Under the pieces are notes generated by a model, which saw only the letters and a list, made by a program, of their open reading frames with translations, was not told where the DNA came from and ran no database searches. A DNA stretch of 64,000 bases from Maratus speciosus (lineage: Eukaryota; Arthropoda; Arachnida; Araneae; Salticidae), in contig OZ010788.1 of NCBI GenBank assembly GCA_963932465.1, forward strand, positions 669,374,484-669,438,483, in the 5' to 3' direction. Position numbers and translations under genes: made by a program. Positions 35,746 through 47,065 of this stretch are shown here, piece after piece (the stretch's first letter is position 1; each line of letters opens with the position of its first letter).

Positions 35746-38700
35746 ATCCATTCTTAAAGGATTTTTGAATGATTTTAGGTTTAGGATAAATATTCATTTG
35801 AAGATAATCTATCTGATGAAAAGTCAAATCATGTCAATCATAAAGAGCAGAAAGACGATAACTGTTCAGAATTTTTTCAGTTATACGCGTGGACTTCGAA
35901 TGCTGTTCTTCATGTATAACTGTTTTCACCCCTGTTTATCAAAAGATTATCTCCATTTATGCTTCTATCCAAGGTTGACGAACAATAGTCTGCTTCTCCA
36001 GCTACTAAAAGATGGTATCACATAAAATCTCGGGCTATTACAGTTTTTCGTCTTGCCCCTTCATATAAAAAGGGAGAAAAATTGATTTCAAGGAAGAGTT
36101 CTGTGTTTAACTCTTTCTGACTCAACTACTCCGATTTGATAAATAATTACTTATGTTAGAATACATCATTTTAAGCATTTAAAAAATTAAAATACAAAAA
36201 TAGAAAAGAGTAAAAAGTTTTTTTTTTTTTCACATCCGAAATACACTGAAAATGACACTTTTCATAAATATCCTCAATTTTCTGATAAAAATTGTAAAGT
36301 ATACGACCCTACCTCTGTAAAAAAAATTTTGGACGTCTTTATCCTTGTGCATTTTACAAAAAATTACGACGTTGATTTTAGCGATAACGATGGGAAACTG
36401 CTCACATGATACATAAAACTTTGGCATGAAAATTGAACTCAGTATTGCCATGTGTGAATTCTATGAACAATTTATATTAAACACTGTGCTGCTAGATAAA
36501 AGCAATACATAAAATCGTCTTTTAAAGCTCATTGTATAAGCAACAATGACTTTTGTATACGTTGTAGATATGCAACGCTATGATACAAAGAGTTAAGTCA
36601 AGTTGTTGATATCTTATCAATTATTTGGCTTTCTATTATCGATTCTCTGGTTTTGCTTATTGCAGCTGTAGAAAAAGATGTGTATAATCCTTGTAAGTAT
36701 CCCAAAATAGCCCTGAAATAATTTACCAGAGTGATTTTCACCAAGTTAATATATGAAACTATTTCCGCTAGATCTGTTCAGATGATTTTTTTTTTAATCT
36801 TAAAATAATTTCCATAGAAAATACTTTCAAAATAGGGTTCCATATAAGATATTCAGGGAATGAAGCCAACAATACATAGAGGGTTCCGATTTCGGTCCTC
36901 AATCATTATAACAGCAAAACAATTTTTAGTCAAAACTTTAGGTCAAAACTTTATGCTTATTAACAAGTGTAAATTTTTTATTTAAATAATTTTTAACCCT
37001 AGTAATGACGATATTTCTCATTTTGACGCTTATCCTACATTAAACATTTCATGCGGCCTTGCAAAAGTAGCTATACAAAGTATTGCCAAATTCGGCCGAC
37101 AAATTCAGAGGGCTGATAGTAGGCATGAAGGGGATGAAAAATTACTATAAAACAGCCAGTCGCAAAACAATTGTTTAGTTACAAATACAGAGTGATTTAC
37201 CTTAACTGAACTCGAGTTGACGCTAATGAATGAGAAAAATAAAAATATCTTAATGAAAATATAGCGATACCTTGTTTTGTATTAAATGTAATAATATCAC
37301 GAAAAGTTCTGAAAAAACAGGGTGCTCATGCAGTCGATGATACCGTATTAACCGATAATCGCAGTCAAAAATGTGAAGCGTTACGCGACTACTGCTGGCG
37401 CGTACAGTGGAAACTTCTATCATTTTTTTCTTATTAAAATACATATAAAGGCACAACTAATAGTACAAAAATTAGTTTCAGGTGCATACATATAATATAA
37501 AGATATTTTAAATACAAATTTAACAAGTAATATAAAAATTTTGTTTCTAAAGTCAATTCCTACTTAGGTCAAAGAAAAATTTAATATAATCCCTTAAACT
37601 AATATTAGTTTTTGTTGCATTAAAATATCTCAATTTGTTGATTTTCTATAAGCAAGTAGGTTTACAATGGAACTCTATGGGAATTTGGAGAAATATTACA
37701 GATATCTCCAAGTTGGCGTCACTTTTGGCGACTCAATTTGGCGATATATCGCCAAGTTGGCGACAAACTTAACGGTATTTGGCGACAGAACACGCCCACT
37801 CCCTATGGTAACCCCTTATTGAAAATACTTTCATTGATCTTCAATAATCAATGGCCGCCATTTTGATTCCCATGCAAAACTAAAATTAATTAAAATTTAA
37901 TTAATTAATTAATATTTGAAAAAACTGTATTAACATCAAATGTCATCCAGTACAAGTTTAAAAAAATTTATTTCAACTTGATAGGATGAATAATGAGTAT
38001 TTTATTAACGATTGAAAATTTGAACAAGATAAATAAATAAATAAATAAATATAGGGAGAGTGTGAACTAATAGTGGGAATTGAAAAATTATGAATTATAA
38101 ATTAAAAATTAAATAAATAAAATTTAATAAAATATTTATAGAAACAAGACAAACTAAATTATTGAAGCATATTTTAATACAATATAAAAAAATAACATTT
38201 AATAATTATAAAGTCTATATAAAAAGAAAAAATGTTATTCATGTCTCTTTTTGCAAAATGAACTGAAACTCATATCAGAAATATTAAAATCATTTCTTTG
38301 CATAGTGCTGCAATCTATTAAAGAGAAACAAAAATTTTTATCGATTGGGGATTATAAATAGCTTTTATTTCTGTTATTTGAAATAATATGGGAGCATCTG
38401 GATATATCCTTCTATATATAAAAAAAAGTTTTGATTTGGAAATGGGCCAATGAAAATCTGCGTAGATATTCCGGGTAGAACTCATCCAATTTAAATGCTT
38501 AAGCCAAGGCCTCCTTATCGAAATAACAGGCCTCGCAATCGCTAAGTTTCCTTTGTCCGCTGTACACGTGGTTAGAAACCACATGGTTTACCGTGACTAG
38601 CACCATCTAACGTGAAAACAGAAATATTTTTTAATTTGTTTTCCATTTGTCTTTTACCATTTTCTTTACGATGTGCTTTGTAGTTTGCAAATGATAGTTG

Positions 38701-39870
38701 TTAATCTTAAAATTTTCATATGTTCTAGACATTTTATTTAAAAAATGAACTTATTTTACTGTTAAACAAAAAAAATGTTTACTGCTGTATTCCGTTATGT
38801 AAATAAATGATGATAATAATAATAATCAGGAAAGAAAATTATTTTACCATGAATTGCTCAGTGATATTAGTTATTAAAATAAATGGATAGCATCTAGATC
38901 CGGAAAATGTAAAATATTTCATTTTCTCTTTTATATTTTCAAATATGTGATTTATTTTATTTCTGCTATTTCTTTTCTTTTCACAATTAATTTCACCTTG
39001 CAGTATTAATTTAACATCGCTCCTTCAATTTGTTTCAATGCACAGTCTCATTTATTTATTTATTGGTCTATCATTTGTTTTATTTTTGAAGGTATGGGGG
39101 ATCATTTCAGTTTAACATACTTTAGATGAAAGCTTCACTGTTTTTTCATATAAAGTTTGTATGTATTAATCGATGGAAAGTTTCATAATTGGCTCCACAG
39201 GTAATTGGCATATCTTGGCGGGCATAGTTTGGTGCGTAATTAATTTCCTTGTTTTAACTCACATATGTAAGTTTTCCTAAAATGTATCAAAGTATTTTAG
39301 GAAAGTTAAAACACGCATAGATACACAAAAAACAGACTGAAGTCATAAACACTTAAAAAATTGGAAAAATAAAGTTTAATAATCACTTAAATTTATACAT
39401 GTCCCTCAACTTTCCGCAAATACCGTATTCTTGTCATGCTACGATTTTGGTGTTTGTAAATCTTAATTTGAGTATTCTTCCTTAATCAGACCTACAGCCA
39501 ATTGGCGTAAGTGTAGTTTGGCGCAAAATTAATTTTATTTTTAAACCGTATACTTGATACCACATTATTCCAGCATCGCGTTTTTGCAGTCAACTTTGAC
39601 TGTGGAACAGATTACAGAACATTAGCTAATACTACATTATATAATAATAAATCAGTATTTTTTAAATATAGGGGCCATGGCGAAAGAAGAAAATTTGGCA
39701 ACGTAATTTCTGGAAGCATATTCACTGTTTCACATAAAGAAGCAATATTTTCCAATATTTGTACAATTTATTTAATATAAAAAAGGCATTTATCTATTTT
39801 ATATACAAATATAAACAAATCGTATATAAAAAACAATAATATCTAGAAACTAAATTTATACATGTAAATT
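35746..39870. other. 4.1 kb without a recognised gene
   Basis: Contains TTGGCGA/TCGCCAA palindromes at 37715-37785, an (AATA)n run at 38026-38052 and a diverged direct repeat with AATTGGC...TAGTTTGG.GC.TAATTAAT (39202 and 39495). Short open frames have no recognisable content. Confidence 0.5.
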
Positions 39871-40051
39871 CGGCACAGGTGTCATATTGGCGCGATTTTT
39901 TTCTGGCGTAAATGTCATATACGCACCGGATACTTAACTGACACCAAAGTGCTTTTGCTTGATATGGTTATCCGGATATAGATGATATGGTAACGAGGTT
40001 TTCGCAAAATTGGCGTCGGAAAAAAATCGCGCCAATATGACATCTGTGCCG
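39871..40051. mobile_element. Short MITE with about 38-bp TIRs (181 bp)
   Basis: CGGCACAGGTGTCATATTGG at the left mirrors CCAATATGACATCTGTGCCG at the right, and the homology runs inward through GCGCGATTTTTTT to about 38 bp with few mismatches. TAAATT occurs on both flanks (39865-39870 and 40052-40057); a 7-bp GTAAATT reading is also possible. Non-coding. Confidence 0.8.
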
Positions 40052-40195
40052 TAAATTCTTATAAAACAAGCTGACAGTTCATAAGTTTTGTTTTCATAAC
40101 TGTTTATATCAATCGGCAACAAATCGCTCTTTCCGAAGTCCAAATTGTGCCAAGATTTAAAAAAAATAACCCGCAAAGTCCTATATACTGAAAAT

Positions 40196-40357
40196 GGTAC
40201 TTGTTAGTTATCTCGTCGACCAAATTACTGTCGCCAAATTGCAAGATTAAATGCCAATAATGGTTTGCCATAAATTAATTAATTTTATGATTAAATGCCA
40301 ATAATGGCCAATAAAACCAATATTTCGACGTTTTATTTGTATTTTTATTAATGTTAT
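40196..40357. mobile_element. MITE copy A, left half (split by the LTR element)
   Basis: Left terminal inverted repeat TTGTTAGTTATCTCGTCGAC starts at 40201 and pairs with 45219-45238. The following bases (AGATTAAATGCCAATAATG, later TTTCGACGTTTTATTTGT) match the uninterrupted copy at 46361-46641. The LTR retrotransposon entered after TTAT at 40354-40357. The AGATTAAATGCCAATAATG segment is partly duplicated within this half. Confidence 0.85.
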
Positions 40358-40572
40358 TGTGGCAGCCGCAGGAAGGCAAGGGAGAAAGTTCTTCGTTTGG
40401 AATGGCAGCTGGCCAGAGCCGTTGTCATAGCAGCGCAGACGAAAATGTTTACATTGCGTTTTGTGTGTTCGAATACGATGAGTGTCAGAATCGACGTTTA
40501 TCAATGTTCTACGAATAAAGGTAGTAAAGAGTTTTTAAGTGAGTGATTATATTATACGAGCGACTCACCACA
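40358..40572 (+). repeat. 5' LTR (215 bp)
   Basis: Direct repeat of 44912-45126, identical by eye. It has TG...CA ends and an AATAAA polyadenylation hexamer in ACGAATAAAGG near 40514. The AT-rich stretch TTATATTATACGAG lies near the 3' end. At 215 bp it is short for a gypsy LTR. Promoter and R boundaries cannot be placed from sequence alone. Confidence 0.97.
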
Positions 40573-40573
40573 A

Positions 40574-40591
40574 TGGTGACCATGGACTGTT
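40574..40591 (+). promoter_or_regulatory. Primer-binding site, tRNA-Trp type
   Basis: One base after the 5' LTR the sequence reads TGGTGACC and then diverges. The first 8 nt match the complement of the 3' end of animal tRNA-Trp as I recall it (TGGTGACCCCGACG). Trp priming is typical of CsRn1/Kabuki-type elements. The match is only 8 nt, so the tRNA assignment is an inference. Confidence 0.7.
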
Positions 40592-40808
40592 CTTATATAG
40601 AGCATCAGCCTTCCTAGATGAGTTGGAATGTTATCCGATCATCTTCATCTTTCAAAGAATACATCGTTCTACAGCGGCTCGATGGAAAGCAGATAAGTTC
40701 TTCTGAGTCATTTTCCTGATATTTTTTCTGTTATTTTATTAGAAAAATTTAACTCGCGAATTTATTTTGGTTTGATTGTACTATTTTATATATTTATTAC
40801 CATAAATC

Positions 40809-41582
40809 ATGTCTAGTGTCGATGCTGTTCAAATTCCATTATATAACAGATCAGATCCTGCGCTATGGTTTGTGATGTGCGAAAGCACATTTGCTTTAGC
40901 TACCCCCAAAGCAATATCAGAATCTGTTACAAAATATAATTATATAGTTTCGCATCTTCCACCCGATGTTGCATCAATCATTCGTGATATTTTAATGCAA
41001 CCAGATGCTACTGACCCTTATGGTGTCTTAAAAAAGGAATTAATTGCGCGCTCAGGTGAATCATCCCAGCAAGAGATACGACAGCTCTTGTCTGGAGAAG
41101 AACTAGGAAATCGGAAACCTTCAGATTTATTACGTAGTATGAAACGTCGCGCGGAATCCCTAAATGTTCCAGACAATTTAATGTTAGAATTGTTTTTGCA
41201 ACGATTACCAAATTCTGTTCAGACAATTTTAGCGGCTGTTTCTGAATTAACCCTTGATAAAGCAGCGGAAATTTCAGATCGTATTTCAGAAGTTACCCCT
41301 TCCCCAGCTTCTGCAATTGCCGTGTCCTGCTCGAATGAACAGGCGATAGAGGGTAAATTATTGAAAGAAATCGAAAAATTAAATAAGCGCATCGATCAGC
41401 TTGCTGTTTCACGTGGTCGGTCCCCATACCGCAGAAACTGGAGTAAACCTCGAGGGCGAAGTAATAGTGATAATCGGGATTCAAGTATCTGTTGGTATCA
41501 TAGACGATTTGGAAAAAAATGTAGGGAAGAAAAATGCATAAAGCCGTGTTCTTGGGCGGGAAACGAAACCAGCAAAGAGTAG
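40809..41582 (+). CDS. gag: Gag polyprotein of the LTR retrotransposon
   Basis: Structural protein of 257 aa forming the virus-like particle that packages element RNA. The N-terminal part (SDPALWF near residues 15-21, then [19 protein letters not shown]) has the capsid-like style of arthropod gypsy Gag with ALWF and QLL.GEELG.RKPS blocks. A basic stretch ([19 protein letters not shown]) precedes a zinc motif at residues 228-247: C-X2-H, 11 residues, C-X3-C, with one extra Cys between. This is CHCC rather than the usual retroviral CCHC, as in CsRn1-clade Gag, but about two residues longer than the form I remember. The start is the first ATG of the frame, 236 nt after the LTR. The frame stops at TAG 41580-41582, five codons after a slippery heptamer that would pass ribosomes into pol. 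No internal stop or frameshift is seen. Confidence 0.92.
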   Translation: MSSVDAVQIPLYNRSDPALWFVMCESTFALATPKAISESVTKYNYIVSHLPPDVASIIRDILMQPDATDPYGVLKKELIARSGESSQQEIRQLLSGEELGNRKPSDLLRSMKRRAESLNVPDNLMLELFLQRLPNSVQTILAAVSELTLDKAAEISDRISEVTPSPASAIAVSCSNEQAIEGKLLKEIEKLNKRIDQLAVSRGRSPYRRNWSKPRGRSNSDNRDSSICWYHRRFGKKCREEKCIKPCSWAGNETSKE

Positions 41583-43732
41583 AGGCGACTTATTCTTTGC
41601 CTCAACAGTCACGTCGCCTGTTCATTAGAGACCGGACTACAAATGTTTCTTTTCTGGTCGACACCGGTTCGGACGTGTCAATCCTTCCTGCCAACAATGT
41701 ACAAAAACGGAATCCACCCGTACAAACGCTTTTGGCTGCCAATTCTTCCCCTATAAATGTTTATGGTCAACAAACCCTTTCTCTAGATTTTAAGTTAAGA
41801 CGAAAATTTAATTGGACTTTTCTAGTGGCAAATGTTAGTACACCAATTTTGGGAGCAGATTTTCTCCATAATTTCGAATTGGTTCCAGATCTCCGCCACA
41901 AATGTCTAAGAGATTTAAAAACAAAATTTGAAACAACAGGTCACATGAAATGTGCAGTAATTCATTCAGTAAAAACAATCAATATTGATAATATATATAA
42001 TGAACTTCTTAAACAATTCCCATCTATTACAAAATTACCAGATCCCAATCAGCCTGTCAAACACAACACAATGCATTTTATTTCAACAAAAGGACCTCCA
42101 GTTGTGGCAAAACCCCGCAGGTTGGCTCCGGATCGCCTGAAAATTGCTAAAACAGAATTTCAAAATATGATACAACTCGGACATTTAAGACCTTCACGTA
42201 GCAACTATGCATCACCTTTGCACATGGTTCCAAAAAAGGGAACTTTGGAATGGAGACCTGTAGGTGATTATCGTGCCTTGAATGCGCAAACCAAAAAAGA
42301 CAGATACCCGATACCATGTATAGCTGATTTTACTGCTAATTTACGTGACACTAAAATTTTTAGTCGACTTGACCTCATCAAAGCATATCATCAAATACCA
42401 ATCAATCCTGATGATATTCCCAAAACAGCGATATGCGCACCTTTTGGATTGTTCGAAAGCACACGCATGCAATTTGGCTTATGCAATGCGTCTGCAACAT
42501 TTCAGAGATTCATAGATGAAGTAATACGTGATTTACCAGGCGTCTATGCTTTCGTCGATGATATACTCATAGCCTCTAAAAATGCCGAGGAGCATTATCA
42601 TCATTTAAAAGCACTATTTTCCAAATTAGCAGAATATGGTTTGTACATAAATGTATCCAAGTGCACATTTGGTAAACCTACCATTGATTTCTTAGGATTT
42701 CGAATATCTGAACATGGTATTCAACCACTTCCAGATAAAGTTAAATGCATAATCGATTTTCCGCAGCCCACAACCTTATCTCAACTTCGAAGATTTTTGG
42801 GTATGTTTAATTTTTATAGGTCTTTCATATATCAAGCTGCACACATACTTGCGCCTTTAGTGAAATTGTTAGAAGGCCATACAAACAAAAAGAAATCTCG
42901 TTCCCGTGTTCCTAAAACAGAACCCCTTAATTGGAACGGAGATGCTGAAAAAGCTTTCGTAGCTGCCAAAAATGCAATATCTCAGGCTGCTCTTTTACGG
43001 CACCCTATTCCAGGCGCTCAGTTGAGTATATGGGTTGACGCCTCAGATGTCGCGATCGGCGGCACCCTTATGCAGTTTTATCAGGAACGTTATGAACCTT
43101 TAGCATTTTTTTCCATGAAATTAAACAACAGTCAGCGGAATTGGTCAACATATGACCGGGAATTATTTTCTATTTATTCGGCAATAAAAAAATTTCGGCA
43201 CATGCTAGAGGGGAGAATTTTTCAAATTTATACTGATCAAAAACCGCTAATTTATGCATTTAAGCAAAATCCCCATAAATGTTCGCCGCGGCAATCACGC
43301 CATTTAGATTACATTTCCCAATATTCCACTGACATTAGACATGTACCAGGTTCCGAAAACATTGTTGCAGATTGCCTCTCAAGAATTGAAATTGATTCTA
43401 TTTCAAAATCTCCAATCTTAAATTTTGAGGAATTCGCAAAAGCTCAGGAAAATGATTCAGAGCTACAGAACCTGCATAATAGTACATTGCTCAAATTGGA
43501 ATTGAGACCTTGCCTCATTTCTGATTGTAGCCTACTATGTGATACTTCAACAGGTACGCCTCGACCCTTAGTTCCTAGTTTCTTTCGTCGGCTGATATAT
43601 GAACATTTGCACAACCTAGCCCATCCAGGCATAGCAGCTACCACAAAACTAATTTGTTCCAGATACGTATGGCCAAATATGAAACGAGACATCAAAAACT
43701 GGGTTCGTGGCTGTGAGAAGTGTCAAGGATAA
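41534..43732 (+). CDS. pol: Pol: protease, reverse transcriptase, RNase H, integrase N-terminus
   Basis: Frame of 732 codons, -1 relative to gag and overlapping it; expression is probably by frameshift at 41558 rather than from the ATG at 41534. The aspartic protease has DTGS at residues 43-46 and ILGADFL near 105-111. RT is at about 180-450, with [11 protein letters not shown] (catalytic D280), FGL and QFGLCNA blocks, and FVDD (D342, D343) followed by FLGF. RNase H is at about 495-620, with D502, E543, D568 (YTDQKPL) and D613 (ADCLSR). The integrase HHCC zinc domain is at the end: H693-X3-H697 and C727-X2-C730. The frame then meets TAA at 43730-43732, and integrase homology continues in the same frame after it. 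The stop is most simply a nonsense mutation in this copy. Order PR-RT-RH-IN is that of Ty3/gypsy. Confidence 0.93.
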   Translation: MHKAVFLGGKRNQQRVEATYSLPQQSRRLFIRDRTTNVSFLVDTGSDVSILPANNVQKRNPPVQTLLAANSSPINVYGQQTLSLDFKLRRKFNWTFLVANVSTPILGADFLHNFELVPDLRHKCLRDLKTKFETTGHMKCAVIHSVKTINIDNIYNELLKQFPSITKLPDPNQPVKHNTMHFISTKGPPVVAKPRRLAPDRLKIAKTEFQNMIQLGHLRPSRSNYASPLHMVPKKGTLEWRPVGDYRALNAQTKKDRYPIPCIADFTANLRDTKIFSRLDLIKAYHQIPINPDDIPKTAICAPFGLFESTRMQFGLCNASATFQRFIDEVIRDLPGVYAFVDDILIASKNAEEHYHHLKALFSKLAEYGLYINVSKCTFGKPTIDFLGFRISEHGIQPLPDKVKCIIDFPQPTTLSQLRRFLGMFNFYRSFIYQAAHILAPLVKLLEGHTNKKKSRSRVPKTEPLNWNGDAEKAFVAAKNAISQAALLRHPIPGAQLSIWVDASDVAIGGTLMQFYQERYEPLAFFSMKLNNSQRNWSTYDRELFSIYSAIKKFRHMLEGRIFQIYTDQKPLIYAFKQNPHKCSPRQSRHLDYISQYSTDIRHVPGSENIVADCLSRIEIDSISKSPILNFEEFAKAQENDSELQNLHNSTLLKLELRPCLISDCSLLCDTSTGTPRPLVPSFFRRLIYEHLHNLAHPGIAATTKLICSRYVWPNMKRDIKNWVRGCEKCQG
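41558..41619 (+). promoter_or_regulatory. -1 ribosomal frameshift signal: GGGAAAC plus H-type pseudoknot
   Basis: The heptamer G_GGA_AAC (41558-41564) lies in the gag frame as X_XXY_YYZ. A 7-nt spacer (41565-41571) follows. Stem 1 pairs 41572-41581 with 41591-41600, 10 bp including one G-U. Stem 2 pairs loop bases AGGCGAC (41583-41589) with GTCGCCT (41613-41619), 7 bp and perfect. Loops are 1 nt (41582), 1 nt (41590) and 12 nt (41601-41612). Heptamer type, spacer and loop lengths all fit a canonical retroviral -1 frameshift pseudoknot, and pol lies in the -1 frame. Function is inferred, not tested. Confidence 0.82.
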
Positions 43733-44728
43733 AAAATACAGAGGCACACCAAAGCACCTCTTGGCACGTCCTCTCTTCCTGATGGACGTTTTTCCCAAAT
43801 ACATATAGATATCGTAGGTCCCTTGCCTCCATCTGACGGTTTCAGCTATCTTTTAACGATGATTGACCGATTTAGCAGATGGCCAGAAGCCGTACCTATA
43901 TCTGATACACAAGCTAAAACAATTTGTAGTGCCATATTAAAGCATTGGATATCAAGATTTGGTTGCCCTTCGCTCATAACCACGGATCAAGGCCCACAAA
44001 TTCGATCAGCAATATTTGATGAATTCACAAAAATGATGGGAACACAGAAGATCCGCACAACGGCATATCATCCGATATCGAATGGCATTATCGAAAGATT
44101 TCATCGACATTTAAAGTCATCCATCAAAGCTCACGAAACCAGTAGGTGGACTGAAATATTACCGATAGTTTTACTAGGCATTCGCACAGCAGTGAAGGAA
44201 GATATACAAGCTTCTTGCGCTGAGCTTGTCTACGGCACTACGTTGAGATTGCCCTGTGATATGCTGGATGAATACAAGATCCGACCTTTCAACGATAACT
44301 TCGTCACGCAACTACGAAACACCATGCGGCAGTTAAGTCCAGTTGCTACATCATCTCACTGCCAAGAGAAGTTCTATATACACCCTTCCTTGACATCTTG
44401 TTCACACATCTTTCTAAGAGTGGATCATGTACAACCTCCATTGTGTCAACCATATACTGGTCCTCACAAAGTCCTAAGTAGAACTGGGAAAACTATAACA
44501 ATCGAGCTTAATGGTCGTAAGTCTACGGTATCAATAGATCGAGTGAAGCCAGCTCATTTGATTTCTACTTCAGACTTGTCCACGAAAACTGTTCCAGAGA
44601 ACTCTAAATTAAAACTCTCTCTTAAAGCGGACAGTAACCCTGACCAAACAAAAACTGTCACACGTTCGGGCAGACATGTCCATTTTCCTAAAAAACTGGC
44701 ATCTTATATTACTTACTTAAATTGTTGA
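43733..44728 (+). pseudogene. Pol continuation: integrase core and C-terminus after a nonsense codon
   Basis: Same frame as the upstream pol, cut off by the single TAA at 43730-43732. The first ATG (43823) comes after the first catalytic Asp, encoded at 43808-43810 within HIDIVGP, so re-initiation there would give an inactive core. The D,D(35)E triad is visible: that Asp, the Asp in TTDQGPQ, and the Glu in NGIIERFHRHLK exactly 35 residues later. The C-terminal part has a GPHKVLSRTGKTI and RVKPAHL stretch, like the GPY/F module of gypsy integrases. The frame is open to TGA at 44726. No other lesion is seen, so the damage is a single base. I do not write out a repaired protein. Confidence 0.88.
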
Positions 44729-44911
44729 TAAATTGTTCATTTTGCATACTACACATTATGCCTATATTTTGTTATATATTGCAATTTTATTTCATGTAAA
44801 TATCCTTGTAATTTTTCTCCACAAGCGTGGATTCTGACACAGATAGTCAAAAAAAAAAGTATACACTTGTATATCGTTTCTTCGGTACCCTACGTCACTG
44901 GGGGGATACTC

Positions 44912-45126
44912 TGTGGCAGCCGCAGGAAGGCAAGGGAGAAAGTTCTTCGTTTGGAATGGCAGCTGGCCAGAGCCGTTGTCATAGCAGCGCAGACGAAAAT
45001 GTTTACATTGCGTTTTGTGTGTTCGAATACGATGAGTGTCAGAATCGACGTTTATCAATGTTCTACGAATAAAGGTAGTAAAGAGTTTTTAAGTGAGTGA
45101 TTATATTATACGAGCGACTCACCACA
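44912..45126 (+). repeat. 3' LTR (215 bp)
   Basis: Identical by eye to 40358-40572 and followed at once by the TTAT target duplication. The run GGGGGGATA (44900-44908), a few bases before the LTR, is the likely though weak polypurine tract. Confidence 0.97.
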
Positions 45127-45130
45127 TTAT

Positions 45131-45243
45131 ACTAATTTGTTTGTTTTTTCGTTATTTAAAACAAAAAATTGTAGAACTTGGCGAGTAGTTTGGCGATTTA
45201 TATAATTTGACGAAATTGGTCGACGGGATAACTAACAACTACC
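45131..45243. mobile_element. MITE copy A, right half
   Basis: Resumes with ACTAATTTGTTTG directly after the retrotransposon's target duplication and ends in TTGGTCGACGGGATAACTAA plus CAACTACC. It is collinear with the last 110 bp of the intact copy at 46361-46641. No clean target duplication is seen around copy A. Confidence 0.85.
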
Positions 45244-46355
45244 CTGAAAAAATATCAATAAATCTTATATTTAAATCTTCATTTTTGATATGTTTCATTT
45301 TTTAAAACCAGAACATAATTGTGCGAAATATTTTTTTTACGCCTTTATTTTACTGGAATTCGAAAAATATTTTATACAATTTTGCCAATAACACAACATT
45401 TTCAATTTTTTACTACGCATTTGTTTATGGAGTATTACCAGGAGTATACACCAGGTGGCGTAACTTACGGGACAAAGTCAGCTAATAAGTTGGCAATTAT
45501 CGGGGACATTTTCACCCATAGACTTTCTCCGGATTGTCAAGTCTGTTTATGATAAGAGAGTCTTGGCTTAAGCATGGCCATAGCCTACTAGGATATATAA
45601 CGGCCCGCGCATTTCGCCGAAAAAGTTAAGTCGGATCCAACTTCAAACCCTGAACCAAAACTTCACAACGTGCTCTTTGTTTACATTTATACCCTGCCCA
45701 GATAGAAGCTTGTTTCTCATCGTCGAGGTTTCAGAATCATTGATCGTATTTTCATGTAATAAATTAAATATTTATATTCTTCAATTTCCTTCGATTTAAA
45801 AGGCTATTTTACACAAATTGTAGCATTTTAGTGTTACACATACTTTTAAGACTAGCTAAATTATTTATTGTTTACCTTGATCGTTTGGTTCATTCATGAA
45901 AAATGCCGGCTCTGTTATTTTTTTTTTTTTTTGAATGTCCCGTATTTATATAAAAATAGCTTGGTTTCATATACACGTTTTAAAATTAAAATTTGATTTT
46001 TATCAAACTACAGTTCTCATAACTGACTTGAAGCAGCTATTTTTGATTAATTTACTGTTACCGGTAAAATATTTGTTTTTAATATCGCCCGAACCAAGAA
46101 GAAGAAAAAAAAGCCGATCTTCCTTAAACATTAAATATTCTTATTTTTAATCAGAGAAAGAAATGGTGATCACGGATTTAAATATCGTTGCAATATTCTA
46201 TGTTATCCAAGCAATTTTGATTAAATCATGTAAGGGTATTTGTTACTTAATAAATTACATTTATTAATTATTACAAGGAATTTTATGAGTATTTTAATAT
46301 ATTAAAAAAAAATTCTATCAGTTTTATTGTTTCAGCAGTGAAAATAGTAAATAAA
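45244..46355. other. AT-rich DNA, nothing recognised
   Basis: 45460-45740 is less AT-rich; no coding frame or repeat partner identified. Confidence 0.5.
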
Positions 46356-46360
46356 TGGTA

Positions 46361-46641
46361 CTTAGTTATCCCGTCGACCAAAAATCTATCGCCAAACTAT
46401 AAGATTAAATGCGAATAATGCTTGATCGTAAATGTCACATTCACTTGACTGTAAACAAGTTACACGTGTTTATGTTATGAAGTGATTTTTATTTCGACGT
46501 TTTATTTGTATATTTATTAATGGTATACTAATTTATTTGTTCTTTCGTTATTTAAAATAAACATTATGTCAATTTGTATAATTTGGCGAGTGTTTTAGCG
46601 ATTTATATAATTTGGCGAAATTGGTCGACGGGATAACTAAG
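46361..46641. mobile_element. MITE copy B, uninterrupted (281 bp)
   Basis: A perfect 21-bp terminal inverted repeat begins CTTAGTTATCCCGTCGACCA at 46361 and ends at 46641. TGGTA stands on both sides (46356-46360 and 46642-46646), giving a 5-bp target duplication. It contains TTTATTTGTATATTTATTAA followed by TGGTATACTAA, the empty form of the site where the LTR element entered copy A. Non-coding. Superfamily not assigned. Confidence 0.85.
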
Positions 46642-46646
46642 TGGTA

Positions 46647-47065
46647 CCAAATAAATTTGTGACATTGATGTTTTAGACTAAGCATGTGTTTTTTTATTTA
46701 TATATTTTTATGTGTGTTGGTTTAACAGTTTTAAAGAGAAACACATTATATTAGTTACTTAAATAAATAGAACTTTACATTTACATTGATATGGACAGTT
46801 TATAATAACCCTTAACAGCTGTATTCGAATTAGGTGTCATTTCTAAGCTTGATTGGAATGTCAGCAGAATTGTAAACGTAACCATGGCGACATGACGTAA
46901 TTTTGGTGTTTGTTTACATATCTACCCTTCCCAGGTTGTTTCAGTTACGGTCAGAGTCAAATTTCAATTTTGGGCAGGGTATCAGAGTCCTCTGGCGAGC
47001 GACTTCATACATTAAACGCAAATCAGTCTGCCTGTAGTAGTATCTAAGTATGCCTTGAGCATGGC
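46647..47065. other. AT-rich DNA, nothing recognised
   Basis: May be part of the element that contains repeat H. Confidence 0.4.

Larger units (their letters stand above)
40358..45126 (+). mobile_element. Young Ty3/gypsy LTR retrotransposon, CsRn1-like
   Basis: A complete 4769-bp element in the order LTR, primer-binding site, gag, protease, RT, RNase H, integrase, LTR. Both LTRs are 215 bp, start TGTGGCAG and end ACCACA, and look identical base for base, so the insertion is recent. TTAT occurs on both sides (40354-40357 and 45127-45130), a 4-bp target duplication. The CHCC-like Gag zinc motif and the tRNA-Trp-type primer site are, from memory, hallmarks of the CsRn1 clade. No envelope frame is present. 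One nonsense codon in integrase is the only coding lesion I found, so this copy would need help in trans. Confidence 0.96.

Noticed and set aside
38318..38584. 88-codon minus-strand frame as an exon
   Set aside because: No family resemblance, no splice signals and no repeat partner; frames of this length are expected by chance.
43730..43732. Programmed stop-codon readthrough in pol
   Set aside because: The gag-pol junction already has a frameshift signal, and I know of no relative with a stop between the integrase zinc domain and core. Nonsense mutation is simpler.
44792..45100. Overlapping frames inside the 3' LTR, repeated in the 5' LTR
   Set aside because: They exist twice only because the LTR is duplicated; regulatory DNA, not genes.
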